Of a DNA stretch of 16,850 nt, positions 6,494 through 13,210 are shown one piece after another. How positions within the stretch are numbered: the stretch's first letter is position 1; each line of letters starts with the position of its first letter. The stretch is from Dialister sp. CAG:486 (lineage in GTDB: Bacteria > Bacillota > Negativicutes > Veillonellales > Dialisteraceae). Location of the stretch: the NCBI GenBank assembly GCA_000434475.1, contig FR879598.1, forward strand, positions 13,841 to 30,690, written 5' to 3'. The notes below the pieces were generated by a model, which worked only from the letters and a program-made list of their open reading frames with translations, was not told the DNA's origin and searched no databases. The position numbers and the translations under genes are program-made.

Positions 6494-7096
6494 ATGGAAT
6501 TCATCATATCTTTTCTCTCTGAATGGGGCTATCTTGCGCTCTTTATCTGCATGGCGCTTGAAAACATGAATATCCCCATCCCCAGTGAGATCATTCTGGG
6601 CTTTGCGGGTTTCCTCGTCTCGCAGGGTATCTTCTCCTTCTGGCCGACGATCTTGATCGGCACACTGGCCGGGCTGATCGGCTCCTTGGCCTCCTACTAC
6701 ATGGGCTACAAGGGCGGGCGCGACATGATCCTTCGCCACACGCAGAAAGGCGGTATGGGCGCGAAAAAAATGATCGCCGCCAAAAACTGGTTTGAGACCT
6801 ACGGCGGCATTGCGGTCTTTACCGGCCGTCTGCTTCCGGGGATCCGTACCTTCATTTCCCTGCCTGCGGGCATCGCACAATTTCCCCTCCCGGAATTCAC
6901 GATCCTGACCATCATCGGCACTATCCCCTGGACTATATTCCTGGTCTACATGGGTGCCATGCTGGGAGAAAACTGGCATTCTCTCCTCTCTTACAAGCTG
7001 GAGATCGCTCTTGTCTGCATCGTCATCTGCGCCATCATCGCGGCGGTTTTCCATTTCTATCAGAAACATAAGAATAATAAACATGAAGCTCAATAA
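6494..7096 (+). CDS. DedA-family (SNARE-associated/VTT domain) membrane protein
   Basis: 200 residues, about 5 membrane segments. DedA hallmarks are ALENMNIPIPSE (21-32) in the first re-entrant region, GYKGGRDMILR (71-81), and FTGRLLPGIRTFISLPAG (109-126) with the two conserved arginines. Members are proton-linked, and some (UptA and relatives) return undecaprenyl phosphate to the inner leaflet. The start is ATG 6494 with AAAAGGA 7 nt upstream; a longer frame to 6407 lacks a site and runs through the leader. It overlaps the next gene by 14 bp, so the two are translated together. The partners are glycosyltransferases that release undecaprenyl phosphate outside the membrane, which fits a carrier-recycling role (inference). 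Confidence 0.9.
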   Translation: MEFIISFLSEWGYLALFICMALENMNIPIPSEIILGFAGFLVSQGIFSFWPTILIGTLAGLIGSLASYYMGYKGGRDMILRHTQKGGMGAKKMIAAKNWFETYGGIAVFTGRLLPGIRTFISLPAGIAQFPLPEFTILTIIGTIPWTIFLVYMGAMLGENWHSLLSYKLEIALVCIVICAIIAAVFHFYQKHKNNKHEAQ

Positions 7097-8678
7097 AAAC
7101 TGCATCTTACTTTTCCTTTTCTGTCTCGCCCTCTACGGCACTTTTTCCGGTCTCATTCCTCTGCTCGACCCAGATGAGCCCGTCTACGGCGAGACAGCGA
7201 AGGAAATGCTCTCTACAGGCGACTGGCTGTCTCCCCGCATCTATGGCGAATTCTGGTACGATAAGCCGCCGCTTTTCTATTGGTTGGAATCGATCTCCTT
7301 CACTCTCTTTGGCGTCTCGACCACGAGTGCCCGTCTCCCTTCGATCCTGATGGGTGCGCTGCTCTCACCCTACCTCTACCTGTCTATGCGAAAACTGCTG
7401 GGTGAGAAGGCTGCGCTCTACGGTGCCTTCATCTCTGCCTCCTCTTTGGAGATCATCGTCCTTGCCAGAAGCTCGGTGACGGATGCGACGCTGACCTTCA
7501 CGCTCACCATCGCCCTCATTTCTTTTCTTCGAAAAGAATATATCCCCGCCTATATCTTCTGCGGTCTCTCGCTCCTTGCGAAGGGTCCGATCGGCTTCGG
7601 ATTTCCAGCACTCATCGTAGGGCTTTGGATGATCTTCAGAGGATCCTTCACTCTCAAAAATATCATGGCACTGGGCTGGACCTGGGGGATCCCTCTCGCC
7701 TGTCTCGTGGGGCTTCCCTGGTACCTCGCGATGGGCATGATCCACGGAGATGCCTTCATCGATACCTTTCTCGGCTATCACAATGTGACGCGCTTCATCA
7801 GCCCGGAGCATGCCGGGCAGAACCACTACTGGCTCTACCTCGTCGTCCTGATCGCCGGTTTCTATCCATGGACCGGCACACTGCCCGGTATCCTTCGGCG
7901 TTTACGGAAATGGAGATCAGACCCTGTCCTCTTTTACCTCATCGTTTGGGCGCTCTTCATTTTCCTTTTCTTTACGCTCTCCTCGACGCAGCTCTTCTCC
8001 TACATTCTTCCGATGTTTCCTCCGCTCTCGCTTCTGGCCGGGAAATATCTCACGGAGATCAGAGAAGCGGGGCATGTTTCCAAGTCCCTCATGGGCTTCC
8101 ATCTCTTCTTTTCCCTGACGACCGCTATCGCCATCAGCCTCGCGCCGCTGACACCCGCAGGTGGCGCTGCAATAAAATACGGCATTTCCCTCTTCATGAT
8201 CCTCTCTGCGCTCTTTTCTGTCCACATGCTGTCAAAGGGGCGTATGCGCGGCTTCCTCTGCTCGCAGGCCTGCCTCATCCTTCTCTTCGTGACATCCGTC
8301 TGGGGCCTCTTTGCCGCTCCCGTTTCCAGTCTCTTCACTTCGAAGGCCATTGCAGAGACGCTCTCGGAAACAGAAAAGGCGCCTGAACTTCCGGTCTATA
8401 TCGATACCTTCTACCGGCCATCTGTCGCCTTCTACACGGACATCTACGGGAAAGCCCTTCCGGAATTCGACGAACGAAAACGCCAAGAAACGGAAAAAAA
8501 TGAAGCCGATGGCGTCCTTCTTCCCGGCAAAGACAATGCCCTCACCCTTCCGGATCATGCCTACATTCTCGTACAGAAAAAGATCTATGATCATTGGCCG
8601 GAAAAGCTGAAAGCAGAAAATCGGCTGCTGTGGGAAAAGGATACAGCGGTATTTCTGGTAAGACATGCAGAGCCATGA
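7083..8678 (+). CDS. ArnT/PMT-family (GT83/GT39-like) glycosyltransferase 1
   Basis: 531 residues, about 11-12 membrane helices. The family moves a sugar from a polyprenyl-phosphate donor to an acceptor (lipid A, glycan or protein) on the outer side of the inner membrane. The first periplasmic loop carries the acidic motif DPDEPVYGETAKEML (29-43; Asp31-Glu32 probable catalytic or metal residues), then GDWLSPRIYG (46-55) and YDKPPLFYW (59-67). The Lys of DKP matches the donor-phosphate lysine of ArnT. The C-terminus is a soluble periplasmic domain. The start at ATG 7083 lies inside dedA with a poor ribosome site, consistent with coupled translation. The sugar and acceptor are unknown. No arnA/B/C/D genes are present, so the name ArnT would overstate it. 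Confidence 0.85.
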   Translation: MKLNKNCILLFLFCLALYGTFSGLIPLLDPDEPVYGETAKEMLSTGDWLSPRIYGEFWYDKPPLFYWLESISFTLFGVSTTSARLPSILMGALLSPYLYLSMRKLLGEKAALYGAFISASSLEIIVLARSSVTDATLTFTLTIALISFLRKEYIPAYIFCGLSLLAKGPIGFGFPALIVGLWMIFRGSFTLKNIMALGWTWGIPLACLVGLPWYLAMGMIHGDAFIDTFLGYHNVTRFISPEHAGQNHYWLYLVVLIAGFYPWTGTLPGILRRLRKWRSDPVLFYLIVWALFIFLFFTLSSTQLFSYILPMFPPLSLLAGKYLTEIREAGHVSKSLMGFHLFFSLTTAIAISLAPLTPAGGAAIKYGISLFMILSALFSVHMLSKGRMRGFLCSQACLILLFVTSVWGLFAAPVSSLFTSKAIAETLSETEKAPELPVYIDTFYRPSVAFYTDIYGKALPEFDERKRQETEKNEADGVLLPGKDNALTLPDHAYILVQKKIYDHWPEKLKAENRLLWEKDTAVFLVRHAEP

Positions 8679-8733
8679 GGAGCTACTGTTTCCATTTTAC
8701 CATGTCACACAGTTTTAGTTACAGGAGGTCTCC

Positions 8734-10401
8734 TTGAGTACAAAACGTCAAAAGCGTGAGAGAAAACAGGCGCAGCTTGCCAAAGAGAACGAACGCAGCA
8801 CCTTGATCTCTTTTATCAGCTTCTTCATCATCGCCTTTCTCTTCTTCCTCTGGGGCAGCTGGCTGCTTCCGATCACCGATCCGGTCGAGTCGAACTACGC
8901 ACTGACCGCCCGTGAAATGGTGGAGTCCGGCGACTGGATGTCCCCGCAGATCTATGGCGTCTACTGGTATGACAAGCCCATCATGGTCTACTGGCTCCTC
9001 TCGCTCGCCTACAGCGTACTTGGCTTTACCGACCTCGCCGCCCGCCTGCCGGCGGTGCTTACAGGCGCCCTCTCCGTGACACTTCTCATCTGGTACCTCC
9101 GGCGCATCCTGAAAGACAATGTCGTCTCCATCTGGGCCGGCGTCATGCTCGCGACCTCGCTCGAGTGCTGGGTGATCTCCCACGCCATCATCACAGACAG
9201 CATCCTTCTCCTCTTCACCATCCCGACCATGTTTTCTGCCTACATCGGCATCACAGAAAACAGCAAAAAGCACCTGGTGATCGCCTACGCTGCCGCAGGG
9301 CTTGCCTGCCTCACGAAAGGCCCCGTCGGCCTCGTCCTTCCCGGCCTTCTCCTTGTCATCTGGTGCCTTTCGATGAAAGAGCCGAAGACCATCCTCCGCC
9401 TTTTCCCCTGGCAGGGGCTTCTCGCCTTCTTTGCCATCGTCCTTCCCTGGTACGGCGGCATGTATGCGATCCACGGCAGTGATTTCATCAATGAATTTCT
9501 GGGACTGCACAATGTCCTCCGCGCTACCTCCTCCGAGCATCCCGAGGACAACCACTGGTACTACTACCTCATCCTCCTTCCCGCCTCGCTCCTCCCATGG
9601 GCTTTTATTTCCTTTTATGAAATGAAAATGCGCTGGAAAGAGAAGGGCTCCTTCTACCTCTTCCTCATGGTCTGGTGCTGGGGCACCATCCTCTTCTACA
9701 CCCTGATGGCCACGAAGTATGTCACCTATTCCTACATCGCCGTCGTTCCTGCCATCACCTTTGCCGCCTTCGGCGCACTCCGCATCCGCATGGGCGAAAA
9801 GCTACCCTCCATTCTGGGCGGTCTCGGCCTCCTGATCCTTATGGCGGCGCTCCTTGTCGGCACCTTCCGTCTAAAAGAAGGAAACTGGCTTGTCTTCTAC
9901 GCTGTCCTTGCTTATGGCCTTTTCGCCTACCTCATCCGCTGGAAAGCGAACCAATACAAACGCCTCACCATCATCTCCGCGGTCACGGCGTCCGCCTTCC
10001 TCTGCTGTATCTCCGAAGGTCTTCCCCACTTCATGATGACACGATCCGCCTTTGAGATCGACAGTGCCATCCAGGAAGAGAAAGGAAAGCACTATTTCTT
10101 CCTCACCTATCCCGCCAGCTACAGCTACTACACAGGCGACATCGCAACACGCCTCCTGCCTGATGAACCGCTGCTGGACCAGGAAAAGCGCGATGCCCGC
10201 TGGGATAAGAAATCTCCCATCCCCACCGTAAACGAAGAGCAATTCATAGAAGCTGCCAAGGCCTCTGATAGGCCCAGCTACCTCTATGTAGCAAACGGGA
10301 AAGCCAAATTCTTCGACGCATGGTCGCTCGCTCCCCGTTTTGAAAAAGTAGAAAGTACCAAGGCTGGGACGATCTATCGGTTTGTTGGGACTAGTGACTA
10401 A
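8734..10401 (+). CDS. ArnT/PMT-family (GT83/GT39-like) glycosyltransferase 2
   Basis: 555 residues, paralog of the preceding gene. A very basic cytoplasmic N-terminus (KRQKRERKQAQLAKENER, 4-21) precedes the first helix. The periplasmic loop reads DPVESNYALTAREM (49-62), GDWMSPQIYG (66-75) and YDKPIMVYW (79-87); the DxDE of the neighbour is DPVE here, with both outer acidic residues kept. About 11 further helices and a soluble C-terminal domain follow. The start is TTG 8734, with AGGAGG 5 nt upstream and no better ATG. It lies 55 bp behind paralog 1, with no terminator between, so the operon is dedA-GT-GT. The last residues (TSD) and stop are encoded by GTGACTA-type heptads of the following repeat. 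Confidence 0.86.
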   Translation: MSTKRQKRERKQAQLAKENERSTLISFISFFIIAFLFFLWGSWLLPITDPVESNYALTAREMVESGDWMSPQIYGVYWYDKPIMVYWLLSLAYSVLGFTDLAARLPAVLTGALSVTLLIWYLRRILKDNVVSIWAGVMLATSLECWVISHAIITDSILLLFTIPTMFSAYIGITENSKKHLVIAYAAAGLACLTKGPVGLVLPGLLLVIWCLSMKEPKTILRLFPWQGLLAFFAIVLPWYGGMYAIHGSDFINEFLGLHNVLRATSSEHPEDNHWYYYLILLPASLLPWAFISFYEMKMRWKEKGSFYLFLMVWCWGTILFYTLMATKYVTYSYIAVVPAITFAAFGALRIRMGEKLPSILGGLGLLILMAALLVGTFRLKEGNWLVFYAVLAYGLFAYLIRWKANQYKRLTIISAVTASAFLCCISEGLPHFMMTRSAFEIDSAIQEEKGKHYFFLTYPASYSYYTGDIATRLLPDEPLLDQEKRDARWDKKSPIPTVNEEQFIEAAKASDRPSYLYVANGKAKFFDAWSLAPRFEKVESTKAGTIYRFVGTSD

Positions 10402-10688
10402 TGACTGGTGACTAGCGATCCAGAGACTAAGAGACATCAGACTCTCTCGTATCGTCATTTCGAGCGCAAGCGAGAAATCTTCCTTGCAGACCGATAAACA
10501 AAGGATGTGTGTAGCACCAAGGCGTCGTTTCCGTACAGTACCTATGTGATACTGACCGCAGTGCAAGAAAGATCTCTCGGCTACGCTCGAGATGCCGACG
10601 GCGCGAAGCGCTATCAAAACTCCGCGGCGCTTTTGATTTTTATGCGCCGCACAACCATTCCTAATTCCTAATTCCTACTAACTCCTCA
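10390..10688 (+). repeat. Intergenic modular repeat, copy 4 (fullest copy)
   Basis: Order: heptads ACTAGTG-ACTAATG-ACTGGTG-ACTAGCG (from 10390, including the last codons of the upstream gene); GAGACTAAGAGACATCAGAC (10422-10441); the 148-bp inverted-repeat element; GGCGCGAAGCGCTATCAAAA (about 10600-10619); hairpin GCGGCGC/GCGCCGC (10624-10630 with 10644-10650) plus ACAACCATT; heptads TTCCTAA-TTCCTAA-TTCCTAC. It ends about 15 bp before the ATG of the next gene. No convincing promoter for that gene is seen outside the repeat. Confidence 0.8.
10453..10600. mobile_element. MITE-like element with 36-39 bp imperfect terminal inverted repeats
   Basis: The left arm (10453-10488, beginning CGTCATTTCGAGCGCAAGCG) and right arm (10562-10600, ending CTCGAGATGCCGACG) are inverted copies of each other with a few mismatches. 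They enclose about 73 bp with no coding capacity. Single arms recur elsewhere: the left arm at 11484-11525 (41 of 42 bases identical to 10440-10481) and the right arm at 1184-1220. No target-site duplication was identified. It has no transposase, so it is either non-autonomous or a structural repeat. Confidence 0.6.
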
Positions 10689-10703
10689 TTTGAAAGGCTC
10701 ATC

Positions 10704-11396
10704 ATGAACGACAATCTCACCCATTTCCTCACCGCTCTCTCCGCCTACAAGGGCGAGAACGTCTTCAACCCATGGCGTGATACAAACGCAGACTACGAAG
10801 TCGGCCGCGCCGTCTCCATCCGCCAAGAGCAGCTTACGGACTACCTAGCCCTGCGCATCGGGCGGGCAAAGATCCTTCTCATCGCCGAAGCCTGCGGCTA
10901 TCAGGGCGGACACTTCTCCGGCATCGCCATGACCTGCGAGCGTATGCTCTTGAACCAGCATCCCAAAGTCACGAGCCGGATGATCCTCTGCCGTGAAGGC
11001 ACGCGCACCAGCCGGATGGACAGCCCCTTCATCACGAAGGCTGCTCAGAAAGAAAAAGGCTTCAATGAACCCACCGACTCCGTCGTCTGGAGCGCATGCC
11101 TCGAAGCCGGCCTTGCCCCCGATGAATTTCTCTTGTGGAACATCTTTCCTTTCCATCCTTATAAAAAAGGAAATCTCCTCACGAACCGCACACCGACGGA
11201 TGAAGAACTCGCTATCGGCCTCACGTATACGAAAGAGCTCCTTTCCTTGACCGGCCCCCTTCCGCTCTTTGCCATCGGCAGGAAGAGCGAGGTGACACTC
11301 ACCGAAGCAGGCTTCTCCGTCACTGGCCTGCGCCATCCCGCAAACGGCGGCGCGGGCATCTTTCGCGCCCAGCTGAAGGAAGCCATGAGAAAGTGA
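10704..11396 (+). CDS. Uracil-DNA-glycosylase-superfamily protein
   Basis: 230 residues, cytosolic. The UDG fold is indicated by LLIAEACGYQGGHFSGIAMT (58-77; active-site motif 1 region), LLWNIFPFHP (143-152) and the DNA-intercalation-type motif RHPANGG (210-216). This is the divergent branch with EACGYQG in place of the classic GQDPYH or GEAPG motif. Such proteins are usually annotated as uracil-DNA glycosylases, though activity on uracil is assumed rather than shown for this branch. There are no Fe-S cysteine clusters. GAAAGG lies 7 nt before ATG 10704. It is monocistronic: repeat upstream, terminator 14 bp after the stop. Confidence 0.78.
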   Translation: MNDNLTHFLTALSAYKGENVFNPWRDTNADYEVGRAVSIRQEQLTDYLALRIGRAKILLIAEACGYQGGHFSGIAMTCERMLLNQHPKVTSRMILCREGTRTSRMDSPFITKAAQKEKGFNEPTDSVVWSACLEAGLAPDEFLLWNIFPFHPYKKGNLLTNRTPTDEELAIGLTYTKELLSLTGPLPLFAIGRKSEVTLTEAGFSVTGLRHPANGGAGIFRAQLKEAMRK

Positions 11397-11410
11397 GCTT
11401 TTGCACGAAA

Positions 11411-11438
11411 CCTGCTCTGCTTTGCAGAGCGGGTTTTT
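11411..11438 (+). terminator. Terminator of the UDG-like gene
   Basis: CCTGCTCTGC (11411-11420) pairs with GCAGAGCGGG (11424-11433) over a TTT loop (one G-U pair) and is followed by TTTTT. Confidence 0.93.
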
Positions 11439-11453
11439 GATTGGGGCGATCTT

Positions 11454-11671
11454 GTGACTAGTGACTAGTGACTGGGAACCGGGGACTCTCTCGTATCGTC
11501 ATTTCGAGCGCCAGCGAGAAATCTTTGTCATTCGCGGTTTGGCGTATGATGTCAGAAAACTGAAAACGGGAAACCTGCTATCCGCTGACCTTCGGGCATC
11601 GCCCCCTATATATTCGCGGCGAAGCCGCCACCTTAACCCGTTGAACCCGTTGAACCCATTGAACCTGTGAA
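11454..11671 (+). repeat. Intergenic modular repeat, copy 5 (decayed)
   Basis: Heptads GTGACTA-GTGACTA-GTGACTG (11454-11474) degrade into GGAACCG-GGGACTC. A solo left arm of the inverted-repeat element follows (11484-11525), then about 65 bp without recognised repeats. Next come CGGGCATCGCCCCCTATATA (from 11593), a truncated hairpin GCGGC-GAA-GCCGC (11615-11627), and a 9-bp array CCCGTTGAA-CCCGTTGAA-CCCATTGAA (11637-11663). It starts 16 bp after the terminator and ends 12 bp before the sotB promoter. Short reading frames through it are repeat artefacts. Confidence 0.75.
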
Positions 11672-11682
11672 TCCCCTTCACC

Positions 11683-11711
11683 TTGTCCCCCGCCCCATCG
11701 CATGCTATAAT
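11683..11711 (+). promoter_or_regulatory. Promoter of the sotB-like gene
   Basis: TTGTCC (11683-11688), a 17-nt spacer and TATAAT (11706-11711), with TG at 11703-11704 (extended -10). About 20 bp further on ATGCT-AATACGTTATC (11728 on) repeats the ATGCTATAATACGTATC of the -10 region almost exactly, a possible operator pair. Confidence 0.75.
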
Positions 11712-11759
11712 ACGTATCTACGCACCTATGCTAATACGTTATCAAAGGATGGTTCATCT

Positions 11760-12923
11760 ATGACTTTACGTGAATGGTTGCCGCTCGTCGGTATCACACT
11801 CTCTGCCTTTATTTTCAACACCTCTGAATTCATGCCTATCGGCCTTCTGACGGACATCGCAATGGACTTTGGCATCAGCGAAGCCCGCGCAGGCCTGCTG
11901 ATCTCCATCTATGCCTGGGTCGTCATGGCGATGTCGCTCCCGCTCATGATCCTCTGCTCACGCATCCCGCTGCGCCCATTGCTTCTCGCCGTGATCGCAC
12001 TCTTTGCCGTATCGCAGGTACTCTCTTCGATCTCTACGGGCTACTATACCCTCCTCGCCTCCCGTATCGGCGTCGCTTTTGCCCACTCCGTCTTCTGGTC
12101 CATCGCGACCCCCATCGCGACACGCATCGTCCCCGCCTCCCACCAGTCCACTGCCATGGGCATGGTCGTCACCGGGACATCCATCGCCATGATCTTCGGA
12201 CTTCCCATGGGCCGCTTCATCGGTCTCGCCGCCGGATGGCGCATGACCTTCGCCTGTGTGGCCGTCATTTCCTTCGCGACACTCGCCTACCTCTTCTTCC
12301 TGCTCCCGAAGGTCTCCGGCAATGCGCCTTTCGCTGCGAAAGATGTGCCGAAGCTTTTCAGAAATAAAGTCCTCGCCGGTATCTTCCTCCTCTCCTTCCT
12401 CGTCTCCTCCGGTTACTACACCTGCTACAGCTACATCGAACCCTTCATGCTGCAGATCTCCCACTTCCCGGCAGACTGGATCACAATGCTTCTCACCGTC
12501 TTCGGCTTTGCCGGACTTCTGGGCAGCCTCCTTTTCTCCAAGCTCTATAACGCCCACCGCTATTCCCTCCTGGCCTCGACGATCTGTCTCCTCGTCATCG
12601 CGCTTTCCCTCTTCTATCCGCTTGCAGGAGATCTCTACGCCACCACCGCCCTCTGCGTACTATGGGGCATGGCTGCGACAGCCTTCAATGTTGGACTGCA
12701 GGCAGAAACCATCCAGGTCACCACCAGCGCTGAAGCCCCTGTCGCCATGTCCATCTTCTCGGGCATCTTCAATCTGGGCATCGGCTCCGGCACCTGGCTG
12801 GGCGGCCTCCTCTGCACGTATATCTCGATCACATGCATCGGCTTCGCCGGTGCAACCTTCGCCTTCCTTGCTTTCCTGTACTGCGTGCTGAAATTGATCC
12901 CTGATATGAAGAAGGAAGGGTAA
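11760..12923 (+). CDS. sotB: Major facilitator superfamily exporter, SotB (sugar efflux) type
   Basis: 387 residues, 12 membrane helices. It agrees throughout with the SotB/YdeA group of DHA1-family drug:H+ antiporters: AFIFNTSEFMPIGLLTDIA (16-34), IYAWVVMAMSLP (50-61), RIGVAFAHSVFWSIATPIA, TGTSIAMIFGLPMGR, GWRMTF, YYTCYSYIEPF and FSGIFNLGIGSG. E. coli SotB exports arabinose and IPTG-like sugars, so export of a small sugar or related solute is likely, though the substrate here is unproven. The start is ATG 11760 behind AAAGGATGG and a strong promoter; an upstream ATG at 11667 lies before the promoter and is excluded. It is monocistronic, with a terminator after the stop. No regulator gene is adjacent. 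Confidence 0.88.
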   Translation: MTLREWLPLVGITLSAFIFNTSEFMPIGLLTDIAMDFGISEARAGLLISIYAWVVMAMSLPLMILCSRIPLRPLLLAVIALFAVSQVLSSISTGYYTLLASRIGVAFAHSVFWSIATPIATRIVPASHQSTAMGMVVTGTSIAMIFGLPMGRFIGLAAGWRMTFACVAVISFATLAYLFFLLPKVSGNAPFAAKDVPKLFRNKVLAGIFLLSFLVSSGYYTCYSYIEPFMLQISHFPADWITMLLTVFGFAGLLGSLLFSKLYNAHRYSLLASTICLLVIALSLFYPLAGDLYATTALCVLWGMAATAFNVGLQAETIQVTTSAEAPVAMSIFSGIFNLGIGSGTWLGGLLCTYISITCIGFAGATFAFLAFLYCVLKLIPDMKKEG

Positions 12924-12946
12924 AAGCAGCTGTGCCGGATTCTTCG

Positions 12947-12982
12947 GGATACTTCACACCACGGCGTGAAGTATCCTTTTTT
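12947..12982 (+). terminator. Terminator of the sotB-like gene
   Basis: GGATACTTCAC (12947-12957) pairs perfectly with GTGAAGTATCC (12966-12976) and is followed by TTTTTT. Confidence 0.93.
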
Positions 12983-13045
12983 CTATGCACTATGCAGGGA
13001 AGAGATACCCGAATTCTGTCTTGCATACCGCCTGTACCCTATCCG

Positions 13046-13137
13046 GCCCTTCAGGCCACCTTCCCCACGCGGGGAAGGCAGGCGATACGGGGATAGCGTC
13101 TATCCCTAGCCGCCAGTCACCAGTCACTAATCAACAA
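13046..13137. repeat. REP-like hairpin plus heptad-array fragment (repeat copy 6)
   Basis: CCTTCCCC (13059-13066) pairs with GGGGAAGG (13071-13078) over a 4-nt loop and is preceded by GGCCCTTCAGGCC. Then come heptads TCCCTAG-CCGCCAG-TCACCAG-TCACTAA (about 13103-13130), the minus-sense form of the GTGACTA array. This lies between the two converging terminators of sotB and glyS. None of the other modules is present. Confidence 0.6.
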
Positions 13138-13140
13138 CGC

Positions 13141-13174
13141 AAAAAAGGAAATCGCACAGGCGATTTCCTTTTTT
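13141..13174 (-). terminator. Terminator of glyQS
   Basis: Perfect 15-bp stem AAAAAAGGAAATCGC / GCGATTTCCTTTTTT with a 4-nt ACAG loop, 36 bp after the glyS stop. A- and T-tracts on both sides let it work in either direction. Confidence 0.93.
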
Positions 13175-13210
13175 AGCAGTCTATCTAAAAGACGATTTCC
13201 AGAAAGCCGA

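Noticed and set aside
7083..8678. Naming this gene arnT (aminoarabinose transferase)
   Set aside because: The family match is good, but no Ara4N synthesis genes are present and the first-loop motif is shared by other PMT-type enzymes.
8719..9555. 278-codon minus-strand frame opposite glycosyltransferase 2
   Set aside because: Charged, low-complexity antisense translation of a membrane-protein gene; no start signals.
11461..11681. Small proteins encoded on either strand near 11461-11681
   Set aside because: They are translations of heptad and 9-bp repeats, e.g. LNPLNPLNP, with no start signals.
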